This document shows, in pieces, positions 1-5,894 of a stretch of DNA of 6,554 nucleotides; the stretch's first letter is position 1; each line of letters begins with the position of its first letter. Made by a program: the position numbers and the translations under genes. The notes under the pieces are model-generated. The model did not search any database. It was not told the DNA's origin and saw only the letters and a list, made by a program, of their open reading frames with translations. Source of the DNA: Gemmatimonadaceae bacterium (lineage in GTDB: Bacteria > Gemmatimonadota > Gemmatimonadetes > Gemmatimonadales > Gemmatimonadaceae); contig JANWKK010000224.1 of the NCBI GenBank assembly GCA_025451425.1, forward strand, positions 1 through 6,554. The letters run 5' to 3'.

Positions 1-515
1 CCTGACACCTGGTGATGACCATGGCCGTCGCGCGGAGTGCCGATGAACACCGCGACGATTACGTGCGGCCGGAAATCGCGCACGACGCTTACGACGTCGC
101 GGAGGATCGAATCCTTCGGCCAATGCTTGTACGTCTCCTCGGCGCTCTTCGAGAAGCCGAAATCGTACGCGCGCGTGAAGTACTGGTGGGCGCCGTCGAT
201 CCGACGAGCCGCGAGGAGCTCCTCGGTACGAATTGCACCGAGGGCCTCACCGAGCTCGTTGCCGATGAGATTCTGTCCACCGTCGCCACGAGTGAGCGAC
301 AGATACGCCGTCTCGATCTGGCGGCCTCGCGCGAGCCAGGTGATGAGCTGTGTATCCTCGTCGTCGGGATGAGCGGCGATGACGAGCACGCGTGCGTTCA
401 CGCCGAGCCCGCGAATGAGCTCACCGAGTTCGGCGACGCTCCCTTGCTGAGCGGCGGCGCGAGAGGAACAGACGACAGCGGCGGCCAGCGCCGCGATGAG
501 CCTGCGTCGAATCAT
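1..515 (-). CDS. Secreted PIG-L (LmbE-like) family deacetylase, N-terminal part, cut by the window edge
   Basis: This reading frame starts at ATG 515-513 and stays open for 171 codons to the left edge, so the C-terminus lies outside. PIG-L/LmbE enzymes are Zn-dependent hydrolases that remove acetyl groups from N-acetylglucosamine-type sugars. The family fold is visible: the metal-binding AHPDDE motif at residues 48-53, GDGGQN at 77-82, and DGHGHHQ at 163-169, which supplies further metal/catalytic histidines. Residues 1-22 look like a Sec signal peptide: Arg-rich start (MIRRR), an Ala/Val/Leu core and an AAA-QQ cleavage site. The enzyme therefore probably acts in the periplasm or outside the cell; C16 lacks a good lipobox. 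I see no Shine-Dalgarno sequence before the ATG. A TTGACA hexamer occurs at 576-571 on this strand but has no convincing -10 partner. The preceding sucA gene is separated by a terminator, so this is probably its own transcription unit. Family assignment is firm; the substrate is unknown. Confidence 0.9.
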   Translation of the reverse strand, partial: MIRRRLIAALAAAVVCSSRAAAQQGSVAELGELIRGLGVNARVLVIAAHPDDEDTQLITWLARGRQIETAYLSLTRGDGGQNLIGNELGEALGAIRTEELLAARRIDGAHQYFTRAYDFGFSKSAEETYKHWPKDSILRDVVSVVRDFRPHVIVAVFIGTPRDGHGHHQVS

Positions 516-582
516 GCGTCGAAAAGTATGAGCGCGCGCCAGGGATCACAGCCGTCGCAGGCTTGGGAAGTGTCAAGCTTGT

Positions 583-703
583 GGCTGGTGGTTGGTTGTT
601 GGTCGTTGGTCATTGGTGAAAAAGGAAGCCGGCGAGCTTCGCTCGCCGGCCCATCCGAATCACCAACCACCAACCACCACCCACCACCCACCCAGCACCA
701 CCA
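583..703. repeat. Inverted arrays of 7-bp tandem repeats around a terminator hairpin
   Basis: On the plus strand 583-617 consists of five consecutive heptads ending in TGGT (GGCTGGT, GGTTGGT, TGTTGGT, CGTTGGT, CATTGGT). 662-703 consists of six heptads beginning ACC (ACCAACC twice, ACCACCC twice, ACCCAGC, ACCACCA). The second family is the reverse complement of the first. The two arms lie almost symmetrically about the hairpin centred near 639, and pairing 583-617 with 662-696 gives about 27 of 35 matched positions. The whole block could therefore fold as one long stem. It begins one base after the sucA stop codon (707-705) and fills most of the gap before the PIG-L gene. No coding role is seen. 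The minus strand of 662-703 is rich in GG and GGG tracts. Confidence 0.85.
617..650 (-). terminator. Rho-independent terminator after sucA
   Basis: A perfect 10-bp stem (GCCGGCGAGC at 628-637 with GCTCGCCGGC at 641-650) closes a 3-base loop. Read on the minus strand, the loop is GAA inside GC-GAA-GC, a very stable mini-hairpin. The stem is followed by TTCCTTTTT (627-619), a U-rich tract as expected of an intrinsic terminator. The U-tract is on the minus strand only, so it acts in the direction of sucA, whose stop codon lies about 55 bases before it. It should isolate the PIG-L gene from sucA transcription. Confidence 0.85.
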
Positions 704-704
704 G

Positions 705-3467
705 TCACCTCACGGCGCCTGCTTTTCGCCGGCCTGATGGCGCCGGCACCGTGAGCACCTCGGCGACGATCCGTGCCTGTTCTTGCTGGTGCAAGTTGAT
801 GTAGCCCTCTGCCGGCGCCGCCCGCTCCGGACGTCCGATGTACCGCAATGGCAGAACGGTGCCGATGTCCGCGCGCAGCCGAGGCGAAACATAGGTCCAC
901 GCGCCCATGTTCTTCGGCTCCTCCTGCACCCAGACGACCTCTTCGACGTTGGGATATTGATCGACGATTCGAGCCACGCCTTGCGGCCATGGATAGAGCT
1001 CCTCGATGCGAACGATTGCTATTCCCAACGGTCGTTCCTTCTCGATGAGGTCGTAGTAGATCTTGCCCGTGCAGAGCACCAGGCGCCGGACTTCGTCACG
1101 GCGACGGTCGGCGGTCGGATCGTCGATCATCGGCCGAAAGCTTCCCGTTGATAGCTCCTCGAGCTTCGACGCTGCCGCCGGCAGCCGCAGCAAGGACTTC
1201 GGCTGCATCAGGATGAGTGGACGCTTGGTGGGCCGGAGCGCTTGGCGACGCAATATATGGAAGTACTGCGCCGGGCTCGACGGGTAGGCAACGATGAGAT
1301 TGTTCTCGGCGCACAGTTGCAGGTAGCGCTCGAGTCGCGCGCTCGAATGCTCAGGACCCTGTCCCTCGTATCCGTGGGGCAGCAGCAGCACGAGGCCGGA
1401 ATCCTGGCCCCACTTCGCGCGATCCGCGGCGAGGAACTGGTCGACGATCGGCTGCGCGACATTCGCAAAATCGCCGAATTGCGCTTCCCAGAGTACCAGG
1501 TCGTCAGGCGCCGCCGTGCTGAAGCCGTACTCGAAGGCCATCACCGCGGTCTCCGAGAGCGGGCTATTGTAGATCTCGAACGTTCCGCGGGCCTGCGGCA
1601 GCTTGGTGAGCGGTGTGTAGCGCTCACCGGTATTTGCGTCATGGAGCACTGCCTGACGATGCGAGAACGTTCCGCGCTCGGTGTCCTGGCCGGTGAGCCG
1701 GACGTTGAAGCCGTCGGCGAGAAGTGACGCAAAGGCCAGCGCTTCGCCGTGGCCCCAATCGATGCCGCCGTTGTGAATGGCGTCGCGACGGCGCGGCAGC
1801 GTGCGCTGGAGCGTCGGATGCAACTTGAACGTCGACGGCCAGATTAGCAGCTGCTCATTCAGCGCGACGAGTTGTTCCGCTCGCACTGCCGTTTCCCTTG
1901 CTTCGATGGCCTTCGGCTCCGGAGGGCGAACCACTGGATATTCATCCGTGTCAGCGTTCTTCGTCTCCGAGAAGATGTGCTCGAGCTGATCGGCGACTTC
2001 GCGATCCATCTCCTGCACGTCTTCTTCCGTGAGAACGCGTTCGCGGACGAGCCGTGCGCCCCACACCTCGCGAGGCGACGGATGCGATTTGATCAGCTCA
2101 TAGAGCTTCGGCTGCGTGAATGCCGGCTGATCCGCCTCGTTATGACCGTGCCGCCGATAGCCGACGACGTCGATGAGGAAATCCTTATGAAAACGTTGGC
2201 GATACGCGATGGCGAGACGAACAGCCTGAATGCACGCCTCCGCGTCGTCTGCATTGACGTGAACGACGGGAATCTCGAATCCCTTCGCGAGGTCGCTCGC
2301 ATAGTACGTCGAGCGGCTTTGCGGAGGATCCGTCGTGAAGCCCACCTGATTGTTGGCGATGACGTGCAGCGTCCCCCCGACGCGATACCCCTCGAGCATC
2401 GCCAGGTTGAGCGTTTCGGCAACGACGCCCTCACCCGGGAACGCCGCGTCCCCGTGAACGAGAATCGGCAGCACCCTGGATTCATCGCGCTCGCCGGGCG
2501 CGCCGCCTTCGACGCGCTGTTTGGCGCGGGCCGATCCCTGAAGCACTGGATTCACGAACTCGAGGTGACTGGGATTCGGCGCGAGCTCCAGCTCGACCGT
2601 CCCCACATCCTCGATGTGGCGCTCGCTGCGATAGCCGAGGTGGTACTTCCCGTCGCCGCTGCCGCTCGCGGAGTTCGTATCGCCGTGATGGCCGAGGAAC
2701 TCCTCGAAAAGCGACTGTACCGGCTTGTTGAGAATGTGCGTCAGTACATTGAGCCGGCCGCGGTGCGCCATGCCAACGACGACCGAACGTGCTCCCGCAT
2801 GCGCCCCGCGATCGATCGCCTCGTCGATCATCGGCACGAGCGCGTCGACGCCTTCTATCGAGAATCTTTTTACGTTCACGAATGCCAGGCCGAGGAAGCG
2901 CTCGAAGCCATCGATTTCAGTGAGACGCTGTAACACACGACGCTTCTCATCCTGCGTCAGCGGCGCCGTCACCTGCCGCTCTTCGATCGCGCGTCGGAAC
3001 CAATCGCGCTCCGCTTCCTCCTCGAGATGGTCGAACTCGAATCCGATCGTGCCGCAGTACAGGTCGCGCAGATGCTGCACGACGTCGGCGGCAGTGCCCG
3101 TCAGCTGGGTGCTCGTATGGGCGTCGGCGAGCGCCGTCGCCGGAATCTCGGCGAGATCGGACTCAGTTATTCCGTGAAACTCGGGCTTGAGCTCAGCGGC
3201 GCCGAGTGGCGGTGAGCCTAGCGGATCGAGCTGAACGGCGAGGTGACCGTAGCGCTGAATGGCGCCGATCAATGCAGCGGCGCCGGCCACTTTGCGAAGG
3301 AGCGACTCGTCGATGATGCTCGGCCCGGCGGTGCCAGCGAGTGACTCGGCAAATCGAAAGAATTGACGCCACGATTCCTCGACTAAGGTTGGATCGCGGC
3401 GATAAGCGTCGTACATCTCGGCGATGTACGCGTCGTTGAATGCGCTTGTGACTGGTAAATTGCTCAT
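705..3467 (-). CDS. sucA: 2-oxoglutarate dehydrogenase E1 component (thiamine diphosphate-dependent)
   Basis: The product (920 residues from ATG 3467) is the E1 subunit of the 2-oxoglutarate dehydrogenase complex. It decarboxylates 2-oxoglutarate and passes the succinyl group to the lipoyl E2 subunit in the TCA cycle, in the cytoplasm. The N-terminal E2-binding type segment is present (AYIAEMYDAYRRDP, about residues 13-26). It is followed by GMAHRGRLNVL (232-242, active-site His 235), GDGKYHLGY (His 276), NPSHLEFVNPV (298-308), and the ThDP/Mg signature HGDAAFPGEG at 338-347 paired with NN at 372-373. Then come GYRRHGHNEADQP (436-448), the transketolase-like GQDTERGTFSHR (593-604), LWEAQFGDFAN (659-669), PHGYEGQGPEHSSAR (697-711) and the C-terminal EEPKNMGAW (849-857). 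Length and domain order match E. coli SucA; there is no fused E2-like domain as in actinobacterial Kgd. The frame extends 13 codons further to a TTG at 3506. I prefer the ATG because the conserved N-terminus begins just after it, though neither start has a Shine-Dalgarno sequence. The E2 gene is not adjacent; a terminator follows. Confidence 0.97.
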   Translation of the reverse strand: MSNLPVTSAFNDAYIAEMYDAYRRDPTLVEESWRQFFRFAESLAGTAGPSIIDESLLRKVAGAAALIGAIQRYGHLAVQLDPLGSPPLGAAELKPEFHGITESDLAEIPATALADAHTSTQLTGTAADVVQHLRDLYCGTIGFEFDHLEEEAERDWFRRAIEERQVTAPLTQDEKRRVLQRLTEIDGFERFLGLAFVNVKRFSIEGVDALVPMIDEAIDRGAHAGARSVVVGMAHRGRLNVLTHILNKPVQSLFEEFLGHHGDTNSASGSGDGKYHLGYRSERHIEDVGTVELELAPNPSHLEFVNPVLQGSARAKQRVEGGAPGERDESRVLPILVHGDAAFPGEGVVAETLNLAMLEGYRVGGTLHVIANNQVGFTTDPPQSRSTYYASDLAKGFEIPVVHVNADDAEACIQAVRLAIAYRQRFHKDFLIDVVGYRRHGHNEADQPAFTQPKLYELIKSHPSPREVWGARLVRERVLTEEDVQEMDREVADQLEHIFSETKNADTDEYPVVRPPEPKAIEARETAVRAEQLVALNEQLLIWPSTFKLHPTLQRTLPRRRDAIHNGGIDWGHGEALAFASLLADGFNVRLTGQDTERGTFSHRQAVLHDANTGERYTPLTKLPQARGTFEIYNSPLSETAVMAFEYGFSTAAPDDLVLWEAQFGDFANVAQPIVDQFLAADRAKWGQDSGLVLLLPHGYEGQGPEHSSARLERYLQLCAENNLIVAYPSSPAQYFHILRRQALRPTKRPLILMQPKSLLRLPAAASKLEELSTGSFRPMIDDPTADRRRDEVRRLVLCTGKIYYDLIEKERPLGIAIVRIEELYPWPQGVARIVDQYPNVEEVVWVQEEPKNMGAWTYVSPRLRADIGTVLPLRYIGRPERAAPAEGYINLHQQEQARIVAEVLTVPAPSGRRKAGAVR

Positions 3468-3484
3468 GGGACAGGAGACGGGCT

Positions 3485-3494
3485 TTTCGCGAAA
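3485..3494. promoter_or_regulatory. 10-bp perfect palindrome upstream of sucA
   Basis: TTTCGCGAAA is a perfect palindrome 18 bases before the preferred sucA start codon. On the minus strand it is preceded by TAGATT (3500-3495), a mediocre -10-like hexamer without a recognisable -35 partner. It could be an operator, a short RNA stem or chance. If translation began at the TTG 3506 it would be inside the coding region. Confidence 0.25.
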
Positions 3495-3506
3495 TCTAGT
3501 CGCCAA

Positions 3507-3615
3507 TGAGACAGCGGAGAGTCGAGCGCAGAGGGTAGAGAGTAGAGAGTGGAGAGTAGAGAGTAGAGGGTAGTACTCTCTGCTCTCCGCTCTCTACCCT
3601 CTACTCTCTACTCCC
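3507..3615 (-). terminator. Possible terminator of the receiver-kinase operon
   Basis: In the minus-strand transcript a 21-bp stem (3615-3595 with 3572-3552, one G-U pair) forms directly after the kinase stop codon. No U-run follows, so it is not a classical intrinsic terminator. What follows (3551-3507) is a pyrimidine-rich, C-over-G stretch with many UC steps, the composition favoured by Rho factor. A role in Rho-dependent termination or in 3'-end protection is an inference from composition and position only. Confidence 0.35.
3517..3615. repeat. Inverted arrays of 7-bp tandem repeats (GAGAGTA / TACTCTC)
   Basis: From 3517 to 3572 the sequence divides into eight heptads without a gap: GAGAGTC, GAGCGCA, GAGGGTA, GAGAGTA, GAGAGTG, GAGAGTA, GAGAGTA, GAGGGTA; the first two are degenerate. 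After a single G (3573), 3574-3615 divides into six heptads of the opposite orientation: TACTCTC, TGCTCTC, CGCTCTC, TACCCTC, TACTCTC, TACTCCC. Folding about the central G pairs 34 of 42 positions. A better fold shifts by three repeats: 3552-3572 pairs with 3595-3615 at 20 of 21 positions, leaving a 22-base loop. The last heptad touches the stop codon of the histidine kinase gene (3617-3615). It fills two thirds of the 147-base gap before sucA. Confidence 0.9.
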
Positions 3616-5363
3616 TAGTCCGCCGGAATCGCCAACGTAAAAGTCGATCCAACACCGAGCTCGGACTGGACGTCGATGCGTCCGCCAAGCAAGTGGGCAA
3701 GCCGCTGCGAGATATAGAGACCGAGCCCGGTGCCACCGTGCCGGCGCGTCAGGCCGGCGTCCACCTGTGAGAATGGCCGGAAGAGTCGACGCGCGTCCTC
3801 CGGCGCGATGCCGGACCCTGTGTCCACAACGGCGAAGTGCACCTCGCGACGCTCCTCGCCCTCAGCCTCGCCTGACGAGTGAACCTCGCTCAGCACGATG
3901 CGAACTTCGCCTTCGTCGGTAAACTTGACTGCGTTGCCCGCGAGATTGACGATGATCTGCCGCACCTTGTCGATATCGCTCGTGAGGCGGATCGGGTCGC
4001 CGGGCAAGTCGCACACCAGGCGCAGATGCTTCTGTTTCGCGAGCGGCTCGACGATCGCCCCTGCCGCACGCACGAGATCCTCGGCGAGGAACTCCGTCGG
4101 CCTAACGACTTCGCGCCCCGCCTCGATACTCGAGAACGCCAGCACCTCCTCGATCATCACCGTGAGGTGATGTGTCACCGATCGCATTCGGTCGAGCACG
4201 TCGGTTTGCGACTCGGTGAGCGGACCCATGACTTCGTCCGCCAATAGCTCTTCGTAGCCGGTGAGGGCGGTGAGCGGCGTCCGCAACTCATGAGAGATCG
4301 TCGCGAGGAAGCGACCCTTGGCGCGATCGGCGGCGCGCGATTGCTCGAGCAATTCGGCTTTCCACATTGCCAGAGCAGCGTGGTCGGCAATGACGCGGAG
4401 ACGCTGCGCTTCGACAGCCGAGAACGCCGCCGCACGCTCGCCACGAACGACGGTAAGGATGCCTAACAAGCGATCGTGCGCGATCAATGGAGCCGCCAGC
4501 ATCGGACCGATGCGCAATTCCGGCACGACCCGCGCAAGCGGACGCTGCGACGCTGTGAAATTCTCGACCGACACGACGCCGCGACTCTCGAGCGCCTCCT
4601 TCGCGACGGAGCCGTCGAGCGGAAATCGGCGCTCGAGTCCGAGCGTCATCGCGCCGGCGGCGGATACCACTTCGCCGTCACTCCCCGCACCGCGGAGCAC
4701 AGCCGCACCAGTCGCGTCGCACTGCTCGGCGGCCGCGGAACAGAGAAGATCGAGTAGTTCCGTCGTATCGGCGATGGCCGCCATCTGTCGAGCGAGACGG
4801 CGGAGCTCGGCGTTCTCGGCGTTGCGATCGGCGGTTGCCTCGCCGTTGGCGCCGACGAGCGCCGACTCGGTCACCTCGATGACCAAGCGCTCGTCGGCGC
4901 TGCCCACAGCGCGGACGCCGTAGCGCTCGATCCCCTTCGCGTAAGGCAGCTCGAGGTCGAAATGCCGCGTGGTCCCATCAGCACGAGCGTCACGCAGCAT
5001 CTGCGCAGCGTGCTTTTCGCCAAAAAAAGGGAACGCGGCGAATAAATCTCGCCGCGTACATTCGGCGGCGGAGCGACCGAAGATGCGCTCCCACTGCCGA
5101 TTCAACGTCTGGATACGCCAATCAGAGCCGACCACGGCGATCGCGCTGCCCAAGGCGTCGAGCAGAGCGCCGACCTCGATGCGCGAGTCCCGCTGCTGGG
5201 GAATCGCGTCCGCGAGCGGCAATAGTGCCTTCGACGTCGTGTCCGTCTCACGCGCCCGGGAGCGATCTCCTGGTTCCGCGGACTGACGGCCGTCATTGGT
5301 CGGCCGCACCCGCGCAGCCGACAGGCGGGACGCTTCCGTAGCGTCCCGATCGTCGTGGTTCAC
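3615..5363 (-). CDS. Soluble PAS-GAF sensor histidine kinase
   Basis: A 582-residue two-component sensor kinase that autophosphorylates on His and hands the phosphate to a receiver Asp. Domains in order: a charged, probably disordered N-terminus (1-58); a PAS-like domain (about 60-165, with the typical NRQWERIFGRS segment at 88-98); a GAF-like domain (about 190-335); a HisKA dimerisation domain with the phosphoacceptor in ISHELRTPL (His 358); and a HATPase_c domain. The last has the N box (NLAGNAVKFT, Asn 477), G1 box (DTGSGI, 514-519), F box (LFRPFSQVD, 527-535) and G2 box (GGTGLGL, 543-549). All catalytic motifs are intact. There is no membrane segment, so it should sense a cytoplasmic signal; PAS and GAF can bind small ligands or cofactors, but which one cannot be told. 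The start is GTG 5363-5361, supported by AGGA seven bases before it. It lies 17 bases after the receiver gene, which is the natural candidate partner. It has no attached receiver or output domain. Confidence 0.95.
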   Translation of the reverse strand: MNHDDRDATEASRLSAARVRPTNDGRQSAEPGDRSRARETDTTSKALLPLADAIPQQRDSRIEVGALLDALGSAIAVVGSDWRIQTLNRQWERIFGRSAAECTRRDLFAAFPFFGEKHAAQMLRDARADGTTRHFDLELPYAKGIERYGVRAVGSADERLVIEVTESALVGANGEATADRNAENAELRRLARQMAAIADTTELLDLLCSAAAEQCDATGAAVLRGAGSDGEVVSAAGAMTLGLERRFPLDGSVAKEALESRGVVSVENFTASQRPLARVVPELRIGPMLAAPLIAHDRLLGILTVVRGERAAAFSAVEAQRLRVIADHAALAMWKAELLEQSRAADRAKGRFLATISHELRTPLTALTGYEELLADEVMGPLTESQTDVLDRMRSVTHHLTVMIEEVLAFSSIEAGREVVRPTEFLAEDLVRAAGAIVEPLAKQKHLRLVCDLPGDPIRLTSDIDKVRQIIVNLAGNAVKFTDEGEVRIVLSEVHSSGEAEGEERREVHFAVVDTGSGIAPEDARRLFRPFSQVDAGLTRRHGGTGLGLYISQRLAHLLGGRIDVQSELGVGSTFTLAIPAD

Positions 5364-5370
5364 GTCTACA

Positions 5371-5376
5371 TCCTAA
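5371..5376 (-). promoter_or_regulatory. Ribosome binding site deciding the GTG start of the kinase
   Basis: TTAGGA on the minus strand lies seven bases before GTG 5363, a normal Shine-Dalgarno spacing. It sits just after the receiver stop codon (5383-5381), so translation of the two genes may be coupled. This is the only clear Shine-Dalgarno sequence among the gene starts in the window. Confidence 0.7.
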
Positions 5377-5380
5377 TGAG

Positions 5381-5806
5381 TCACGAGAGAATTCGTGTGT
5401 CGCGGAGCGCCGGCCAAGGCAGCGATGCGGGCGCCCTCACCGCAGCGCAACGCCACGAGGCCGCCGCGCCCAACATCTGCAACGCCTGCTCGCGTTCGAG
5501 CGTCGGCAGATAAAGAAAGCCCGCGATTCCATTCACGTCGAGCAAATGCACTTCCGCAGGCCGCCGTGTCAAGCTCACCGCGATCACCGGAAGGCGTGAG
5601 AGCAATGGATCGCGCTCCCAACCATCGAGCGGAATCGTCGCCAGCAGGTCGTAGTCGCAAACGACAGCATCCGGCTGATACTCAGCGGCCGCATCAATGG
5701 CGTCCTCGAGTCCGACAACCGCGCGGGTGCCCAGTCCGAGGGCGTCGAAGAAGCGGCAAAGATGGTCACTCAGATACGGATGTCGCCCCACACACAGCAC
5801 GCGCAT
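5381..5806 (-). CDS. Stand-alone degenerate receiver-domain (response regulator-like) protein
   Basis: A 141-residue protein with the alternating beta-alpha pattern of a CheY-like receiver and no DNA-binding or enzymatic output domain. Beta-1 is RVLCVGRHP (2-10), beta-3 ends in AVVCDYDLL (47-55) with the predicted phosphoacceptor Asp 51, beta-4 is PVIAVS (73-78) with Ser 78 in the usual Thr/Ser place, and beta-5 is GFLYLP (96-101). Two otherwise near-invariant features are missing. The acidic pair at the end of beta-1 is replaced by Gly 7-Arg 8, and the Lys before the conserved Pro is Leu 100. Mg-dependent phosphorylation should therefore be weak or absent despite Asp 51. The C-terminus (about 118-141) is short and Ala/Pro-rich. 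It starts at ATG 5806 with no Shine-Dalgarno sequence, in keeping with the near-leaderless promoter proposed before it. The kinase gene follows after 17 bases, so they form an operon. It may be an adaptor or inhibitor of a flanking kinase; that is inference. Confidence 0.8.
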   Translation of the reverse strand: MRVLCVGRHPYLSDHLCRFFDALGLGTRAVVGLEDAIDAAAEYQPDAVVCDYDLLATIPLDGWERDPLLSRLPVIAVSLTRRPAEVHLLDVNGIAGFLYLPTLEREQALQMLGAAASWRCAAVRAPASLPWPALRDTRILS

Positions 5807-5814
5807 AGTGCGTG

Positions 5815-5843
5815 AATATACCGACGCTAACTGTGTTTGTTCA
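5815..5843 (-). promoter_or_regulatory. Sigma70-like promoter giving a near-leaderless receiver-kinase mRNA
   Basis: On the minus strand TGAACA (5843-5838, 4 of 6 to TTGACA) is followed after 17 bases by TATATT (5820-5815, 5 of 6 to TATAAT). The expected start site is near 5808, only about two bases before ATG 5806. This would make a leaderless or nearly leaderless transcript and fits the missing Shine-Dalgarno sequence. It is the best promoter-like match I noticed, in an AT-richer patch of a GC-rich window. Confidence 0.55.
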
Positions 5844-5866
5844 GAGGCGCGGACACTCTTTGCGGC

Positions 5867-5880
5867 GTGACGCGCGTCAC
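5867..5880. promoter_or_regulatory. Perfect palindrome of CRP/FNR-family type (GTGA-N6-TCAC)
   Basis: GTGACGCGCGTCAC is a perfect 14-bp palindrome whose outer parts match the core half-sites recognised by many CRP/FNR-family regulators (TGTGA-N6-TCACA in E. coli CRP). Its centre is about 65.5 bases before the predicted start near 5808, in the distance range where class I activators bind. It could instead be a short RNA stem after the upstream kinase gene, but no U-tract follows. The regulator is not in the window. Confidence 0.4.
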
Positions 5881-5894
5881 CACGTGCGACCGGA

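Noticed and set aside
571..576. TTGACA as a promoter for the PIG-L gene
   Set aside because: Minus-strand TTGACA matches a -35 perfectly, but nothing like TATAAT lies 16-18 bases after it, so it cannot be called a promoter.
12..737. Plus-strand open frame of 241 codons
   Set aside because: It lies opposite the PIG-L gene, whose conserved motifs are clear, and runs on through the repeat array and terminator; its composition is that of a GC-rich antisense shadow.
1872..2933. Plus-strand open frame of 353 codons
   Set aside because: Entirely antisense to the ThDP-binding core of sucA; its Arg/Glu-rich protein shows no family motif and is a by-product of GC-rich codon use.
3468..3506. N-terminal extension of sucA to a TTG start
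   Set aside because: The 13 extra residues are not part of the conserved E1 N-terminus, TTG is a weaker start, and the region carries a palindrome and -10-like hexamer more fitting for a leader.
3517..3615. CRISPR-like repeat array
   Set aside because: The unit is 7 bp with no spacers, and the two halves are inverted; this is a short tandem repeat, not a CRISPR.
5373..5660. Minus-strand 95-codon frame overlapping the receiver gene
   Set aside because: It is another reading frame of the receiver gene; only the 141-residue frame shows receiver motifs and ends in proper spacing before the kinase.
5395..5808. Plus-strand 137-codon frame
   Set aside because: Antisense to the receiver gene; its Arg/Pro/Ala-rich composition and lack of motifs suggest an antisense shadow.
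5881..5886. CACGTG palindrome
   Set aside because: A 6-bp palindrome is expected by chance at this base composition and has no supporting context beyond lying next to the longer palindrome.
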